In this document: positions 52,952 to 61,692 of the stretch, in pieces
Layout: each line of letters starts with the position of its first letter
Numbering within the stretch: the first letter of the stretch is position 1
NCBI RefSeq assembly: GCF_024662015.1
Contig: NZ_CP102480.1
Coordinates: 2,018,501 to 2,082,500 of the forward strand
Origin: Nisaea acidiphila
GTDB taxonomy: Bacteria; Pseudomonadota; Alphaproteobacteria; Thalassobaculales; Thalassobaculaceae
Reading direction: 5' to 3'
DNA length: 64,000 nt
The notes under the pieces: model-generated
The model's input: only the letters and a program-made list of their open reading frames with translations
Told to the model about the DNA's origin: nothing
Databases searched by the model: none
Position numbers and translations under genes: made by a program

Positions 52952-53539
52952 ATGCGCCTGCGTGCCGCGCTGTTCCTGCTCGTTCTGATGGTGCCAGTTC
53001 TCTCCGCCTGCGAGACTGCGCCGCCCGCCACAACCTTTCCGGAACTGACCTTCCGCCACAAGCAGCCGATCCGGCTCGCCGTCGGCTCGATAGAGATCTA
53101 CAACGAGTTCCGGATGCCTTTCGCGCCACCGAACGTCGAGCACAAGATGCCTGTTGCGCCGGGCCCGGCGGCGGAGCGCTGGGGTCAGGACGTTCTGCAA
53201 GCCGCAGGCGGACCGGACAAGCTGGTAATGGTCATCACCGACGCTTCGGTCACCGAGACACCGCTGAAACGCAAGAAGGGGCTGGAAGGCGCCTTCACCA
53301 ACGAGCAGACCGAACGCTACGACGGACGCATCGCCGTCCGCCTCGAGATCCGCACCGCGCTCAACAAGCGCCGTGCCGTCGCCGAGGCCTTCGCAACGCG
53401 CAGCACGACCATTCCGGAGGACGCCTCGCTGAACGATCGGGAAACGCTCTGGTACGGGTTGACGGAAAAGCTGCTGGACGATTTCGATACCGCCGTCCGG
53501 CCGCAGGTCTCGGCCCATCTTGGCGATTTCCTGCGCTAG
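52952..53539 (+). CDS. Predicted lipoprotein, function unknown
   Basis: A 195-residue protein with a lipoprotein signal (MRLRAALFLLVLMVPV, lipobox LSAC). The rest has alternating beta and helical segments (QPIRLAVGSIEIYNEFRMPF, ERYDGRIAVRLEIRTALNK) and a basic stretch KRKKGLEG. No enzyme motif. AAGGGGGTCCCG precedes the ATG. Similar lipoproteins lie next to hslO in related alphaproteobacteria. Likely outer-membrane anchored. Confidence 0.8.
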   Translation: MRLRAALFLLVLMVPVLSACETAPPATTFPELTFRHKQPIRLAVGSIEIYNEFRMPFAPPNVEHKMPVAPGPAAERWGQDVLQAAGGPDKLVMVITDASVTETPLKRKKGLEGAFTNEQTERYDGRIAVRLEIRTALNKRRAVAEAFATRSTTIPEDASLNDRETLWYGLTEKLLDDFDTAVRPQVSAHLGDFLR

Positions 53540-53596
53540 CGGATTGCTGACGGAACCGGGGCGGTCATCCGCCGCCCCGAGCCCGGATCTTTCCGA

Positions 53597-54079
53597 TCAG
53601 AGATTGGCCAGCACATATTCGGCGCTGGAGACCTCGAAGGCCCGCGGCTCTTCGACGAAGAGCTTGGTGACGGTGCCGTCCTCGACCACCATCGCGTAGC
53701 GCTGCGAGCGGGTACCCATACCGGCGACCGAGACATCCATCTCGAGACCGAGCGCCTTCGCCAGCTCCGCATTGCCGTCGGCGATCATGGTGACTGCATC
53801 GCCGGCCTTCTGGTCCTTCGCCCAGGCGCCCATTACGAATGCGTCGTTCACCGACGTGCAGGCGATGGCGTCCACGCCGCGCGCCTTCAGGTCGCCCGCC
53901 TTCTCGACGAAGCCCGGCAGGTGCTTGACCGAGCAGGTCGGCGTGAAGGCGCCCGGAACGGCGAAGAGCACGACCTTCCGGCCCTTGAAGAACGCGCCCG
54001 TCTCGAGATCGTCGATCCCGTCCGAAGTGTTGGTCTTAAGTGTGAGCGCCGGGATCTTGTCCCCAACCTTGATCGTCAT
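53597..54079 (-). CDS. Peroxiredoxin, Prx5/AHP1-type (second copy)
   Basis: A 160-residue peroxiredoxin with the same FAVPGAFTPTCSVKHLPGF peroxidatic motif and TSVNDAFVMGAWAK stretch as the gene at 41216-41764, but shorter and without the acidic C-terminal segment. The closing GMGTRSQRYAM and EVSSAEYVL are usual. It is convergent with the lipoprotein gene. The presence of two Prx5 paralogues suggests different reductants or substrates. Confidence 0.92.
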   Translation of the reverse strand: MTIKVGDKIPALTLKTNTSDGIDDLETGAFFKGRKVVLFAVPGAFTPTCSVKHLPGFVEKAGDLKARGVDAIACTSVNDAFVMGAWAKDQKAGDAVTMIADGNAELAKALGLEMDVSVAGMGTRSQRYAMVVEDGTVTKLFVEEPRAFEVSSAEYVLANL

Positions 54080-54172
54080 GTCTGGTCTCCCCCTGTGACG
54101 AGTGTCCGGCCGAAACGGCCGCTGATGAATTCCTACAAGAGATAGGGCCCGCCGGCGGGAATGCCAGCATTG

Positions 54173-56293
54173 CTATCCGCGTGCTTCCCGGATCGCGGCC
54201 TCGACCGCTTCCAGGCTGAGAAGTTCCGGCAACACCACACCGGAGGGCGCGGCGGGACCGTAGACTGCATTGAAGGGAATACCATAGCGCCCGAAGGATG
54301 CGAGATATTCCGCGATGGCGGGATCCGGCGTGGTCCAGTCCGCACGCATCGCGACGATATCGCCGGAGGCGATCCGCGCCGTGATCTCGCTGCCGTCCAG
54401 TACCAGGGACTTGTTGACCTTGCAGGTGAGGCACCAGTCCGCGGTTACATCGATCAGCACCGTTTTCTCTGCCGCGACCAGCCGGGCGATCTCCCGCCGG
54501 TCGAATGTCTGCCAGTTGACCGCGCTCTCCGTTTCGGGAGCGGCACCTCCGTCCCGCGCCGTCGCCTGCAACCCAACCCCGATCACGGCGAGCATCGAAA
54601 ACGCCGCCAACAGCCCGGCGGCACGATGCTGTGCTCCACCTCGGCGGGCACGCCAAACGAGCGCTCCGGTCAGGACCAAGGCGAGGACTGCAAGAAGGAG
54701 TGCGCGAACCGGCTCAGCACTCGCAGCAAAGACGGAGAAGAGCCATAGGGCCGTGGCAAGCAGAGCCAGTGCCAGTATCCGGCGCAACCAGACCATCCAG
54801 GGTCCCGGCTTCGGCAACGCCCGCGCCAGTCCGGGTATCGCGGCGACCAGCAGGTAGGGAGCCGCCAATCCCAGCCCCATGACGGCGAAGACCGTGAGTA
54901 TCTCGGCCGCCCCCCGCGAGAGCGCGAAGCCGACCGCCGTGCCGAGAAACGGCGCGGAACATGGCGTTGCGAGCAGGGTCGCGAAGGCGCCGGTCAGGAA
55001 ATGGCTGGTCAGGCGGCCCCGTCCGGCATCGCCGCCGGCAAGACCGAGATCGGCCAGGCGCCGCGGCAGGGCGATCTCGAACAGGCCTGCGAGATTGCCC
55101 GCGAACAGCACCAGGATCGCAATCATCACGGCGAGAAAGAGCGGCTGCTGGAACTGGATCCCCCAGCCGACCGCGAGACCGGCCTCCTTCAGAGCAATGG
55201 CGCCCCCGGCAAGCAGGAGAAACGAGGCGACAATCCCGGCCGCCGAGGCGAGGAAGCCGGTCCGGATCGCGCCCTTGTCGGCGCCGCCGTATTTAATCGC
55301 GCCGACGACTTTCAAAGAAAGCACCGGCAACACACAGGGCATCAGGTTCAGGATCAGCCCGCCGAGAAAGGCAATACTCAGGATGGCAGAGAGTGCCGCC
55401 CACCGTCCGGCATCCGCATTGCCGTCGGCCTCACTGACGATCAGTGCGCGTTCGAGAAAGCGATCCCCGTCCACCAGCGTCAGCGTCACCGCTTCTCCGC
55501 TGAGCCGTCCGCCTTCCGGCACGCCGGCGGGGACGATAAGGACAGCGGACAATCTGTCCGGCGAGAGCTCGACTTCCGGCTTTCCGAATGAGAAACCGGC
55601 GCGCGCCTCCGGAAAGACGTCCAGCGCCTCCAGCGGAACCGAGGAACGCACCTCGATGCGGAGCGAATGGGGTTCCGGCGCCCCGACTGCCGACACCGAG
55701 GCGATATCTAGCCCGAGGCCGCTCATGTCCCGCGGCACGCGGGCACGATAGCGGTCGATCAGCTGCGCGAAGGCCGTCGGCTCCGCCGCGCCGCCCTCGA
55801 GATCGAGCGCCAGCTTCGCGTTCAGCGGCACGCAGATATCGCTGCAGGCGAGCGCGTTCATGTCCGCCTTCAGCGAAAGCGCTGCCCCCGGCTTCGAGAG
55901 CACGGCGCCGATGGGGATCACCACCTCGTCGTGATAGCCGTAAGTCTCGAGCCCGAAGAGGCTGAAGCGTTCCGGCACCGGCCATTGCCATTCGGCGGCA
56001 GAGAGGTTTTCCGATCCCTGCCACGCGATCTCAGGCGGAAAGCCCGCGTCTCCGGGCGCCCGCCAATAGACCTTCCAGCCCTCGGCGAGACGGAACTGCA
56101 GACCCAACGGCACCGTCTCGCGTCCTTCCGTTCCGGAGACGGCGGATACCAGACGCACATCTGCAAAGTCGGTACTGACCCAGTCCGAGGCACCGGGCGC
56201 AGCACTAGCGTCACGCACGGCACCGGCTCCCGCCGCGAAGAGGCCCAGAAGCAGAAGCAGAGTTGGAAAAGCGGGACGCAGGGTCCAGATCAT
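54173..56293 (-). CDS. DsbD/ScsB-type thiol:disulfide interchange protein
   Basis: About 706 residues in three parts: an N-terminal periplasmic domain after a signal peptide, with ALACSDICVPL as its cysteine pair; a membrane domain of eight spans with cysteines in LNLMPCVLPVLSLK and LLATPCSAPFLG; and a C-terminal thioredoxin-like domain with DVTADWCLTCKVNKSLV. This is the layout of DsbD-like reductases that move electrons from cytoplasmic thioredoxin to periplasmic thiols. The ATG at 56293 (MIWTLRPAF) starts a signal-like peptide. No dsb or ccm genes are adjacent. Confidence 0.92.
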   Translation of the reverse strand: MIWTLRPAFPTLLLLLGLFAAGAGAVRDASAAPGASDWVSTDFADVRLVSAVSGTEGRETVPLGLQFRLAEGWKVYWRAPGDAGFPPEIAWQGSENLSAAEWQWPVPERFSLFGLETYGYHDEVVIPIGAVLSKPGAALSLKADMNALACSDICVPLNAKLALDLEGGAAEPTAFAQLIDRYRARVPRDMSGLGLDIASVSAVGAPEPHSLRIEVRSSVPLEALDVFPEARAGFSFGKPEVELSPDRLSAVLIVPAGVPEGGRLSGEAVTLTLVDGDRFLERALIVSEADGNADAGRWAALSAILSIAFLGGLILNLMPCVLPVLSLKVVGAIKYGGADKGAIRTGFLASAAGIVASFLLLAGGAIALKEAGLAVGWGIQFQQPLFLAVMIAILVLFAGNLAGLFEIALPRRLADLGLAGGDAGRGRLTSHFLTGAFATLLATPCSAPFLGTAVGFALSRGAAEILTVFAVMGLGLAAPYLLVAAIPGLARALPKPGPWMVWLRRILALALLATALWLFSVFAASAEPVRALLLAVLALVLTGALVWRARRGGAQHRAAGLLAAFSMLAVIGVGLQATARDGGAAPETESAVNWQTFDRREIARLVAAEKTVLIDVTADWCLTCKVNKSLVLDGSEITARIASGDIVAMRADWTTPDPAIAEYLASFGRYGIPFNAVYGPAAPSGVVLPELLSLEAVEAAIREARG

Positions 56294-56439
56294 TAAGAGC
56301 AGTCCGACTGTGTTGCGCGGGAACTTTAACAATTCCGTCCGCCATATATAGTGGACCTCCGGTCGGGCGTCGGTCACATTTTCAGGAACCCGGACGTTCT
56401 CCCGGGTGCGAAGGGTTAACGAACACCGGAACTTCCGAC

Positions 56440-57030
56440 ATGCCGACCACGGTCGCCGACGAAACCGAAGAAGGCTATCTCACCGGCCAGCTCCTGGTGG
56501 CGATGCCGGCGATGCGCGACCCGCGTTTCGCGCGGACGGTGATCTATGTCTGCGTCCACAATGCCGAGGGTGCGATCGGCCTGGTGCTGAACCGTCTGGT
56601 CGGCTCGATCGAATTCCACGACCTGGTCGAGCAGCTCGACATGAATCTGATGGAGGCGGACATCGTCGCCAACCCGCCGGTGCATTTCGGCGGCCCGGTC
56701 GATACCGAGCGCGGCTTCGTGCTGCACAGCGCCGACTACCAGAGCGAGGAGACGCTGGATATCGACAAGGAGGTCGGTCTCACCGCCACCGTCGATATTG
56801 TCCGCACCATCGCCTCGGGCGACGGCCCGAAGAACCACCTGCTCGCGCTCGGCTATGCCGGCTGGGGCCCGGGCCAGCTCGACGGCGAGATCCAGGAAAA
56901 CGCCTGGCTCAATGTCGATGCCGACAATGCACTGGTCTTCGACACCGATCTCGACAGCAAATGGGACCGGGCGTTGGCGAAACTTGGGATCAGTTCGGCG
57001 CTGCTCTCGACGGAAGCGGGCCGGGCGTAA
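56440..57030 (+). CDS. YqgE/AlgH family protein (DUF179)
   Basis: A 196-residue protein. The DUF179 core is YLTGQLLVAMPAMRDPRFARTVIYV, EGAIGLVLNRLVG, and PVHFGGPVDTERGFVLHS. Its role is not established; relatives were linked to alginate regulation and stress. The ATG at 56440 (MPTTVADE) is favoured over longer in-frame starts that overlap the divergent DsbD-like gene. Followed by the HigBA-like pair. Confidence 0.88.
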   Translation: MPTTVADETEEGYLTGQLLVAMPAMRDPRFARTVIYVCVHNAEGAIGLVLNRLVGSIEFHDLVEQLDMNLMEADIVANPPVHFGGPVDTERGFVLHSADYQSEETLDIDKEVGLTATVDIVRTIASGDGPKNHLLALGYAGWGPGQLDGEIQENAWLNVDADNALVFDTDLDSKWDRALAKLGISSALLSTEAGRA

Positions 57031-57076
57031 ACTTCCGTCCCCCAACGAGAAAAACACTCCACAACGTCGCATTATC

Positions 57077-57105
57077 GAGACAAAGCACGATTGCTGAATT
57101 GTCTC
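57077..57105. promoter_or_regulatory. Inverted repeat upstream of the toxin-antitoxin genes (candidate operator)
   Basis: GAGACAA (57077-57083) and TTGTCTC (57099-57105) are perfect 7-bp arms with a 15-nt spacer (22 bp centre to centre, about two helical turns), ending 25 bp before the toxin start. This geometry fits a dimeric XRE-type repressor, here the antitoxin. Binding is inferred. Confidence 0.5.
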
Positions 57106-57130
57106 ATTTTTGATACGTTACGGATGTTGA

Positions 57131-57451
57131 ATGAAATGGCGCCTTGAGATTGATGCGCGTGCCGCGAAGGAGCTTCGGACTTTCCCGGCCGACATCAAGG
57201 CACGTATTCTACGGATAGGAGAGCTTCTGACGGAGTTTGGGCCAGAGAATGTCGGCCAGCCCCATGTGAGGCACCTGAAAGACAAGCTCTGGGAAATTCG
57301 GGCTTCGGGAAGAGACGGGATCGGGCGTGCTCTTTATTTCATCACAGAGGGACGCCGCATCGTCATCCTGAGCGTCTTCATCAAAAAGACTCGGAAAGCG
57401 CCTGACCGGGAGACAGCAAAGGCCATAAAACGGATGTTGGACCATGGCTGA
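57131..57451 (+). CDS. HigB-like toxin (RelE-superfamily Gp49 type)
   Basis: A 106-residue predicted mRNA interferase. KDKLWEIRASGRDGIGRALYFI and RIVILSVFIKKTRKAPDRET match the HigB/Gp49 fold, with arginine and lysine residues in place for RNA binding. It precedes the antitoxin gene by an 8-bp overlap, the toxin-first order usual for HigBA. The promoter-proximal dyad supports autoregulation. Confidence 0.85.
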   Translation: MKWRLEIDARAAKELRTFPADIKARILRIGELLTEFGPENVGQPHVRHLKDKLWEIRASGRDGIGRALYFITEGRRIVILSVFIKKTRKAPDRETAKAIKRMLDHG

Positions 57452-57728
57452 AAAAGTCGCATTCGCGGACCTGCGCGAGGAGCTGCTTCAGGATCCGGAA
57501 ACCCGATCCAAATACGAGACGCTTGAGCTGGAATTCGAAGTTGCGCGCAAGATCATCGCTGCTCGCACGAAAGCCGGCCTTACCCAGCAAGCCCTCGCGG
57601 AGAGGATGAACACGTCCCGCAGTACCATCGCGCGCCTTGAGGGAGGAAAAACGCTCCCCTCCCTCGAAACCGTCCGCCGCGTCGCGCGTGCGACTGGAAC
57701 GGAAATCCGGCTATCGATCCACGCCTGA
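57444..57728 (+). CDS. HigA-like antitoxin (XRE family)
   Basis: A 94-residue protein. The first 35 residues are acidic and helical (FADLREELLQDPETRS); the second half is a helix-turn-helix (AGLTQQALAERMNTSRSTIARLEGGKTLPSLET). It overlaps the toxin gene by 8 bp. Expected to neutralise the toxin and repress the operon through the dyad at 57077-57105. Confidence 0.87.
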   Translation: MAEKVAFADLREELLQDPETRSKYETLELEFEVARKIIAARTKAGLTQQALAERMNTSRSTIARLEGGKTLPSLETVRRVARATGTEIRLSIHA

Positions 57729-57749
57729 CCGAAACTGTGCGCCGGCGGC

Positions 57750-58949
57750 TCACGCCGCCGGCAGCAGCTCGTCCACCAGCGCCATCCAGTAACCGATGCC
57801 GAGCGGGATCGAGGCATCGTTGAAGTTGTAGTCCGGGTAATGCAGCTTGCCCGACCTGTGATCCGGCGCCGCGGTGCCCATCCAGATGTAATTCCCCGGC
57901 CGCTCGTTCAGCATGAAGGAGAAATCCTCGCCCGCCATGCAGGGTTCGTGCTCGCGAATGACATTCGCCGTGCCGACGACGCTCCCGGCGATCCCGGCGG
58001 CGACATCCGCCTCGGCGGGCGGGTTGATCGCGGGCGGATAGTTCTTACGGTAGTCGATCACCGCCTCGCAGCCGAAGCCCTTGGCGATGCCTTCCGCCAA
58101 TGATCGTATACGCGCCTCGGCGAGGTCGCGGACCGCCGGGTTGAAGTAGCGCACGGAGCCGCCGATCACTGCCTCGTCCGGCATCACGACATAGGCGTCG
58201 GAGCCCTTGAACATGGAGACGCCGATGGTCGCGGTCTCGTGCGGCGAGACGTTGCGGCCCGGCACGCTCTGGATCGCGGTGACGAGGTGGGCCGCCGCCA
58301 GTACCGTGTCGACGCCGTCGTGGGGCATGCCCGCATGGGTCCCCTGGCCGCGTACGGCGATGTCGAAATAGTCGATCCCGGCCATGGCCGGTCCGGCGAG
58401 CGGGCAGAAGGTGCCGAGCGGCAGATCCGGCCAGTTGTGCAGGCCCCAGACGCTCTTGCAGTCGGCCTTCTCGAACAGCCCCTCCTCGACCATCACCCGG
58501 CCGCCGCCACCGCCCTCCTCGGCCGGCTGGAAGATCAGCGCGACGGAACCGGCGAAATCGCGGCTCTCCGCCAGCAGTTTCGCGGTGCCGAGCAGCATCG
58601 CCGTGTGCCCGTCATGGCCGCAGGCGTGCATTTTCCCCGGCACGGTCGACTTGTAAGAGACGTCGCCCGTCTCCTGCATAGGCAGCGCATCCATGTCGGC
58701 GCGCAGCCCGATCGTGGGGCCCGGCTCGCGGCCGCGGACGATGCCCACCACCCCGGTGGTCGCGATCCCCGTCAGCACCTCATCGACGCCGAACTCCTTC
58801 AGCTTGCCCGCCACGATGCCCGCGGTCCGTACCTCTTCGAAGCCGGTCTCGGGGTGAGCATGCAAATCGCGGCGCCACGCGGTGACTTCCTCGTGCAGGG
58901 CCGAGATGCGGTTGTGATGGCGGGAGGAAATCGCGGGCAGGTCAGTCAT
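57750..58949 (-). CDS. M20-family amidohydrolase (hippurate hydrolase-like)
   Basis: A 399-residue zinc amidohydrolase. LHAHPETGFEE, GLRADMDALPMQE, KMHACGHDGHTAMLLG, FQPAEEGGGGGRVMVEEG, and near the end PCMAGEDFSFML fit the M20D (hippurate/N-acyl amino acid) family, with metal ligands in the HACGHDGH and AEE stretches. A LysR gene lies upstream on the same strand. It probably hydrolyses N-acylated amino acids; specificity unknown. Confidence 0.92.
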   Translation of the reverse strand: MTDLPAISSRHHNRISALHEEVTAWRRDLHAHPETGFEEVRTAGIVAGKLKEFGVDEVLTGIATTGVVGIVRGREPGPTIGLRADMDALPMQETGDVSYKSTVPGKMHACGHDGHTAMLLGTAKLLAESRDFAGSVALIFQPAEEGGGGGRVMVEEGLFEKADCKSVWGLHNWPDLPLGTFCPLAGPAMAGIDYFDIAVRGQGTHAGMPHDGVDTVLAAAHLVTAIQSVPGRNVSPHETATIGVSMFKGSDAYVVMPDEAVIGGSVRYFNPAVRDLAEARIRSLAEGIAKGFGCEAVIDYRKNYPPAINPPAEADVAAGIAGSVVGTANVIREHEPCMAGEDFSFMLNERPGNYIWMGTAAPDHRSGKLHYPDYNFNDASIPLGIGYWMALVDELLPAA

Positions 58950-59034
58950 GGGACATCCGGGAGTTGTCGGGCGGAAAGCCCATTCTCAGGGCCAAGGCCG
59001 CAGGATGACTCGCACGGGCGCCGGTTTCAAATCG

Positions 59035-59928
59035 TCATTCGGGAGCGCCTGAGAAAGACTCTCTGCGGATCAGCTCCACAAGCGGGACGACGGCCGGGTT
59101 ATCCGACTCCCGCCGCACCTTCAGCACGACCTCAAGCCTGGGCGCGTTCCGGAGCGGCCGGGCGACGATGTCGGAGAGCTGCCCGTCGCAGATCGATTCC
59201 GGAACCAGCGCCACCCCGAGCCCGGCGGCGACGAGGCGAAGGATGGTGTTCTGCAGCTGCGGTTCGAAACGAAACCGCGGCACGATGCCGTCCGCGGCGA
59301 AGTAGTCGGAAACCGCCCGACGCAAGGTCTCTGAGATGCCGGACGGCGTCGCGATCAGGTCGGCGTCCCTCAGGTCCCGCGGACCGACCATCTCGAGTTC
59401 AGCCAGCGGATGTGACAGCGGTGTTACCAGGCAGAGGCGGTCGGTGACGACCGGTACGCTCTCGAGCTGCGGCAAGGTGCGCCCGGAGAAGGTAATCCCG
59501 GCGTCGAGTTCCCGGTTCAGGAGCTTGGCTTCGATCTCCGCCGGTGTTGTCTCCGAGAGCGAGACGCGGACATCGGGGCGGAGCGCCGTGTAGCCGCTGA
59601 CGATGCGCGGCACGATCCGATGCGCCGCATGCATCATGAAGCCGAGTTGCACCTCGCCTTTCTGCCCTTCGGCGACCAGACGGGCATCGCGGCAGGCGGC
59701 CTCGAACTGCGCCAGCACCGCTCGAGAATCCTTCAGAAAGCGCTGCCCCGCCGGGGTCAGCGAGACCTGGCGCGAGTTCCGCTCAACTAACCGGACGCCA
59801 AGATCACGCTCCAGATTGGCGATCTGCCGGCTGAATGGCGGCTGGGTCATGTTCATACACTCCGCCGCCCGGCCGAAATGCAGCGTCTCGGCCAGGGCCA
59901 CGAAATAGCGCATCTGCCGCGTATCCAT
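59035..59928 (-). CDS. LysR-family transcriptional regulator
   Basis: A 297-residue LTTR. The N-terminal helix-turn-helix is MDTRQMRYFVALAETLHFGRA with TQPPFSRQIANLERDLGVRLVERN; the effector domain follows. Divergent from the AEC carrier gene across 98 bp and upstream of the M20 gene, so either or both may be targets. The ATG at 59928 overlaps a dyad. Effector unknown. Confidence 0.93.
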   Translation of the reverse strand: MDTRQMRYFVALAETLHFGRAAECMNMTQPPFSRQIANLERDLGVRLVERNSRQVSLTPAGQRFLKDSRAVLAQFEAACRDARLVAEGQKGEVQLGFMMHAAHRIVPRIVSGYTALRPDVRVSLSETTPAEIEAKLLNRELDAGITFSGRTLPQLESVPVVTDRLCLVTPLSHPLAELEMVGPRDLRDADLIATPSGISETLRRAVSDYFAADGIVPRFRFEPQLQNTILRLVAAGLGVALVPESICDGQLSDIVARPLRNAPRLEVVLKVRRESDNPAVVPLVELIRRESFSGAPE

Positions 59929-59949
59929 TGATACCTTTTTTAACTCAAT
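59927..59949. promoter_or_regulatory. ATTGA-N13-TCAAT dyad at the lysR start (candidate LTTR site)
   Basis: ATTGA (59927-59931) and TCAAT (59945-59949) are inverted arms around a T-rich spacer, overlapping the lysR start codon and in the shared intergenic region with the AEC gene. A LysR-type site is possible; the T-N11-A core is not clear. Confidence 0.3.
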
Positions 59950-60026
59950 GAGCGCCTTGATCTGGATTGGATTGTATCGACAGGAGAGCGTAGAGAAAAG
60001 TCGTTCCGCAACGAAACCGTCCGCTC

Positions 60027-60974
60027 ATGCTCTCGAACCTGTTCGTCGTCCTGCCGATCTTCGCACTGATCCTGACCGGGTTCGTCACCCGACGAACCGG
60101 CACGCTTGGCCCGACCGCGACCCGCGAAGTGAACCGCTTCGTCGTCTTTCTGGCCCTGCCGGCCATGCTGTTCAGCATCATGGCAAAGGCGGATCCGGCG
60201 GAAATCTGGCAGCCGGACTTCATCATCGCCTTCACGGCCGGCTGCGCGCTGGTCTTCGGCGCCACGCTCTGGATCCGCGTCCGCCAAGGCTGCCACGTCG
60301 CCGACGCCGCCATCGACGGACTGAACGCGAGCTATCCGAATACCGGCTTCATGGGCTTCCCGCTCGTGCTCGCGGTGATCGGCCAGTCGGCCATGGCCGC
60401 GACGATGATCGCGACGATCCTGACCGCCTGCATCCTCTTCGCCGTCGCCATCGTGCTGATCGAATGCGCACTCCAGACCGGTGCCCGCCGCCGTGACATC
60501 CTCCGCAAGACACTTGTCGCGCTGGTGAAGAATCCCCTCCTTGCCGCTCCCGCCCTCGGTGCGCTTTTCATGGCGTCGGGTCTCACGCTCCCCGAGACCT
60601 TCGACCGCTACCTTGCGCTGCTGGGCGGGGCGGCCTCTCCCTGTGCCCTCGTCGCGCTCGGCCTGTTTCTCGCCGACAATGCCGTGCGGAACGACGGGCC
60701 CGCGACGAGCAGCCGGCTGCAGGCGGTACTGATCGCGCTGAAGCTGGTGGTGCAGCCGGCCATTACCTGGGTGGTCGCGGTGCCGATCCTGGCCCTTCCG
60801 TCAGGCGTCGCCCATCTGGCAGTGCTTCTGGCGGCGCTGCCGACAGGCACCGGGCCTTTCATGCTGGCCGAGTTCTACCAGCGCGAGGCGGTGATCACGA
60901 GCCGCGTCGTGCTGATGACGACCGTGCTCTCGGTCGCCTCGCTGTCGCTCTATCTGGCGATTTCGGCAGGATAA
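60027..60974 (+). CDS. AEC-family transporter (auxin efflux carrier type)
   Basis: A 315-residue carrier with about ten hydrophobic segments. The N-terminal LPIFALILTGFVTRRTG, NASYPNTGFMGFPLVLAV and C-terminal ALPTGTGPFMLAEFYQREAV are AEC signatures. Predicted exporter or importer of organic anions. Divergent from lysR. With the M20 enzyme it may form an uptake-and-hydrolysis or efflux unit, which is inference. Confidence 0.9.
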   Translation: MLSNLFVVLPIFALILTGFVTRRTGTLGPTATREVNRFVVFLALPAMLFSIMAKADPAEIWQPDFIIAFTAGCALVFGATLWIRVRQGCHVADAAIDGLNASYPNTGFMGFPLVLAVIGQSAMAATMIATILTACILFAVAIVLIECALQTGARRRDILRKTLVALVKNPLLAAPALGALFMASGLTLPETFDRYLALLGGAASPCALVALGLFLADNAVRNDGPATSSRLQAVLIALKLVVQPAITWVVAVPILALPSGVAHLAVLLAALPTGTGPFMLAEFYQREAVITSRVVLMTTVLSVASLSLYLAISAG

Positions 60975-61003
60975 GGTCCGTTCCGGATCCGGGCCGGCGC
61001 GGC

Positions 61004-61630
61004 TCAGAACTTCTTCAGCTCGTCCGCGAAGTTCGGATAGAACTCGTCGCGCAACAGCGCGAAGAGAATATGGTCCTGCCAGCGGCCGTCGATCTTCAGA
61101 TACTTGCGCGCCAACCCTTCCTCGGTGAAGCCGGCTTTTCTCAGGACACCCTGGCTCGGATAGTTGCGCGGCAGGCAGGCCGCCTCGATCCGGTGCAGAG
61201 CGAGCTGGTCGAAGCCGAAGGAGCAAGCGCCGTGCACCGCCTCGGTCATGTAGCCGCGACGGGCATAGGGCCGGCCCATCCAGTAGCCGATGGTGCAGGA
61301 CTGGGACACGCCGCGGCGGACATTGGCGATGGTGATGCCGCCGACCAGCGAGTCGTCGCTGCGCCGGTAGATGAAGAAGGAATAACCCTGGTCGCGTGCC
61401 CAATCCTCCGCATAGCGCGAGAGACGGCGGCGGAAGGCGGCCCGGGTCAGCGCGTCGTCCGGCCAGCGCGGTTCCCACTCGACAAGAAAATCCCGGCTGA
61501 GCGCGCGCAATTCGGCCCACTCACGCCAGTCATTCTTGTTCGGTTGCCTCAGATAGAGACGCGGCAGCGTGACGCGCGGTTCGATCTTCGACGGCGGGAA
61601 AAACGTCAGGACCACTCGGCGATCCCCCAT
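61004..61630 (-). CDS. GNAT acetyltransferase, RimJ/RimL type
   Basis: A 208-residue acetyltransferase. LPRLYLRQPNKNDWREWAEL starts the fold; TIGYWMGRPYARRGYMTEAVHGACSFGF is the acetyl-CoA region and CLPRNYPSQGVLRKAGFTEEGLARKYL the late motif of RimJ/L proteins, which acetylate ribosomal-protein or other N-termini. Downstream of an M16 gene with 62 bp between. Target unknown. Confidence 0.9.
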   Translation of the reverse strand: MGDRRVVLTFFPPSKIEPRVTLPRLYLRQPNKNDWREWAELRALSRDFLVEWEPRWPDDALTRAAFRRRLSRYAEDWARDQGYSFFIYRRSDDSLVGGITIANVRRGVSQSCTIGYWMGRPYARRGYMTEAVHGACSFGFDQLALHRIEAACLPRNYPSQGVLRKAGFTEEGLARKYLKIDGRWQDHILFALLRDEFYPNFADELKKF

Positions 61631-61692
61631 GGAGTCCTATGCCGGATAGCATTTTTCCTGTTAACCGTGCGGAAGGCAAGCGGAAGTACCCG

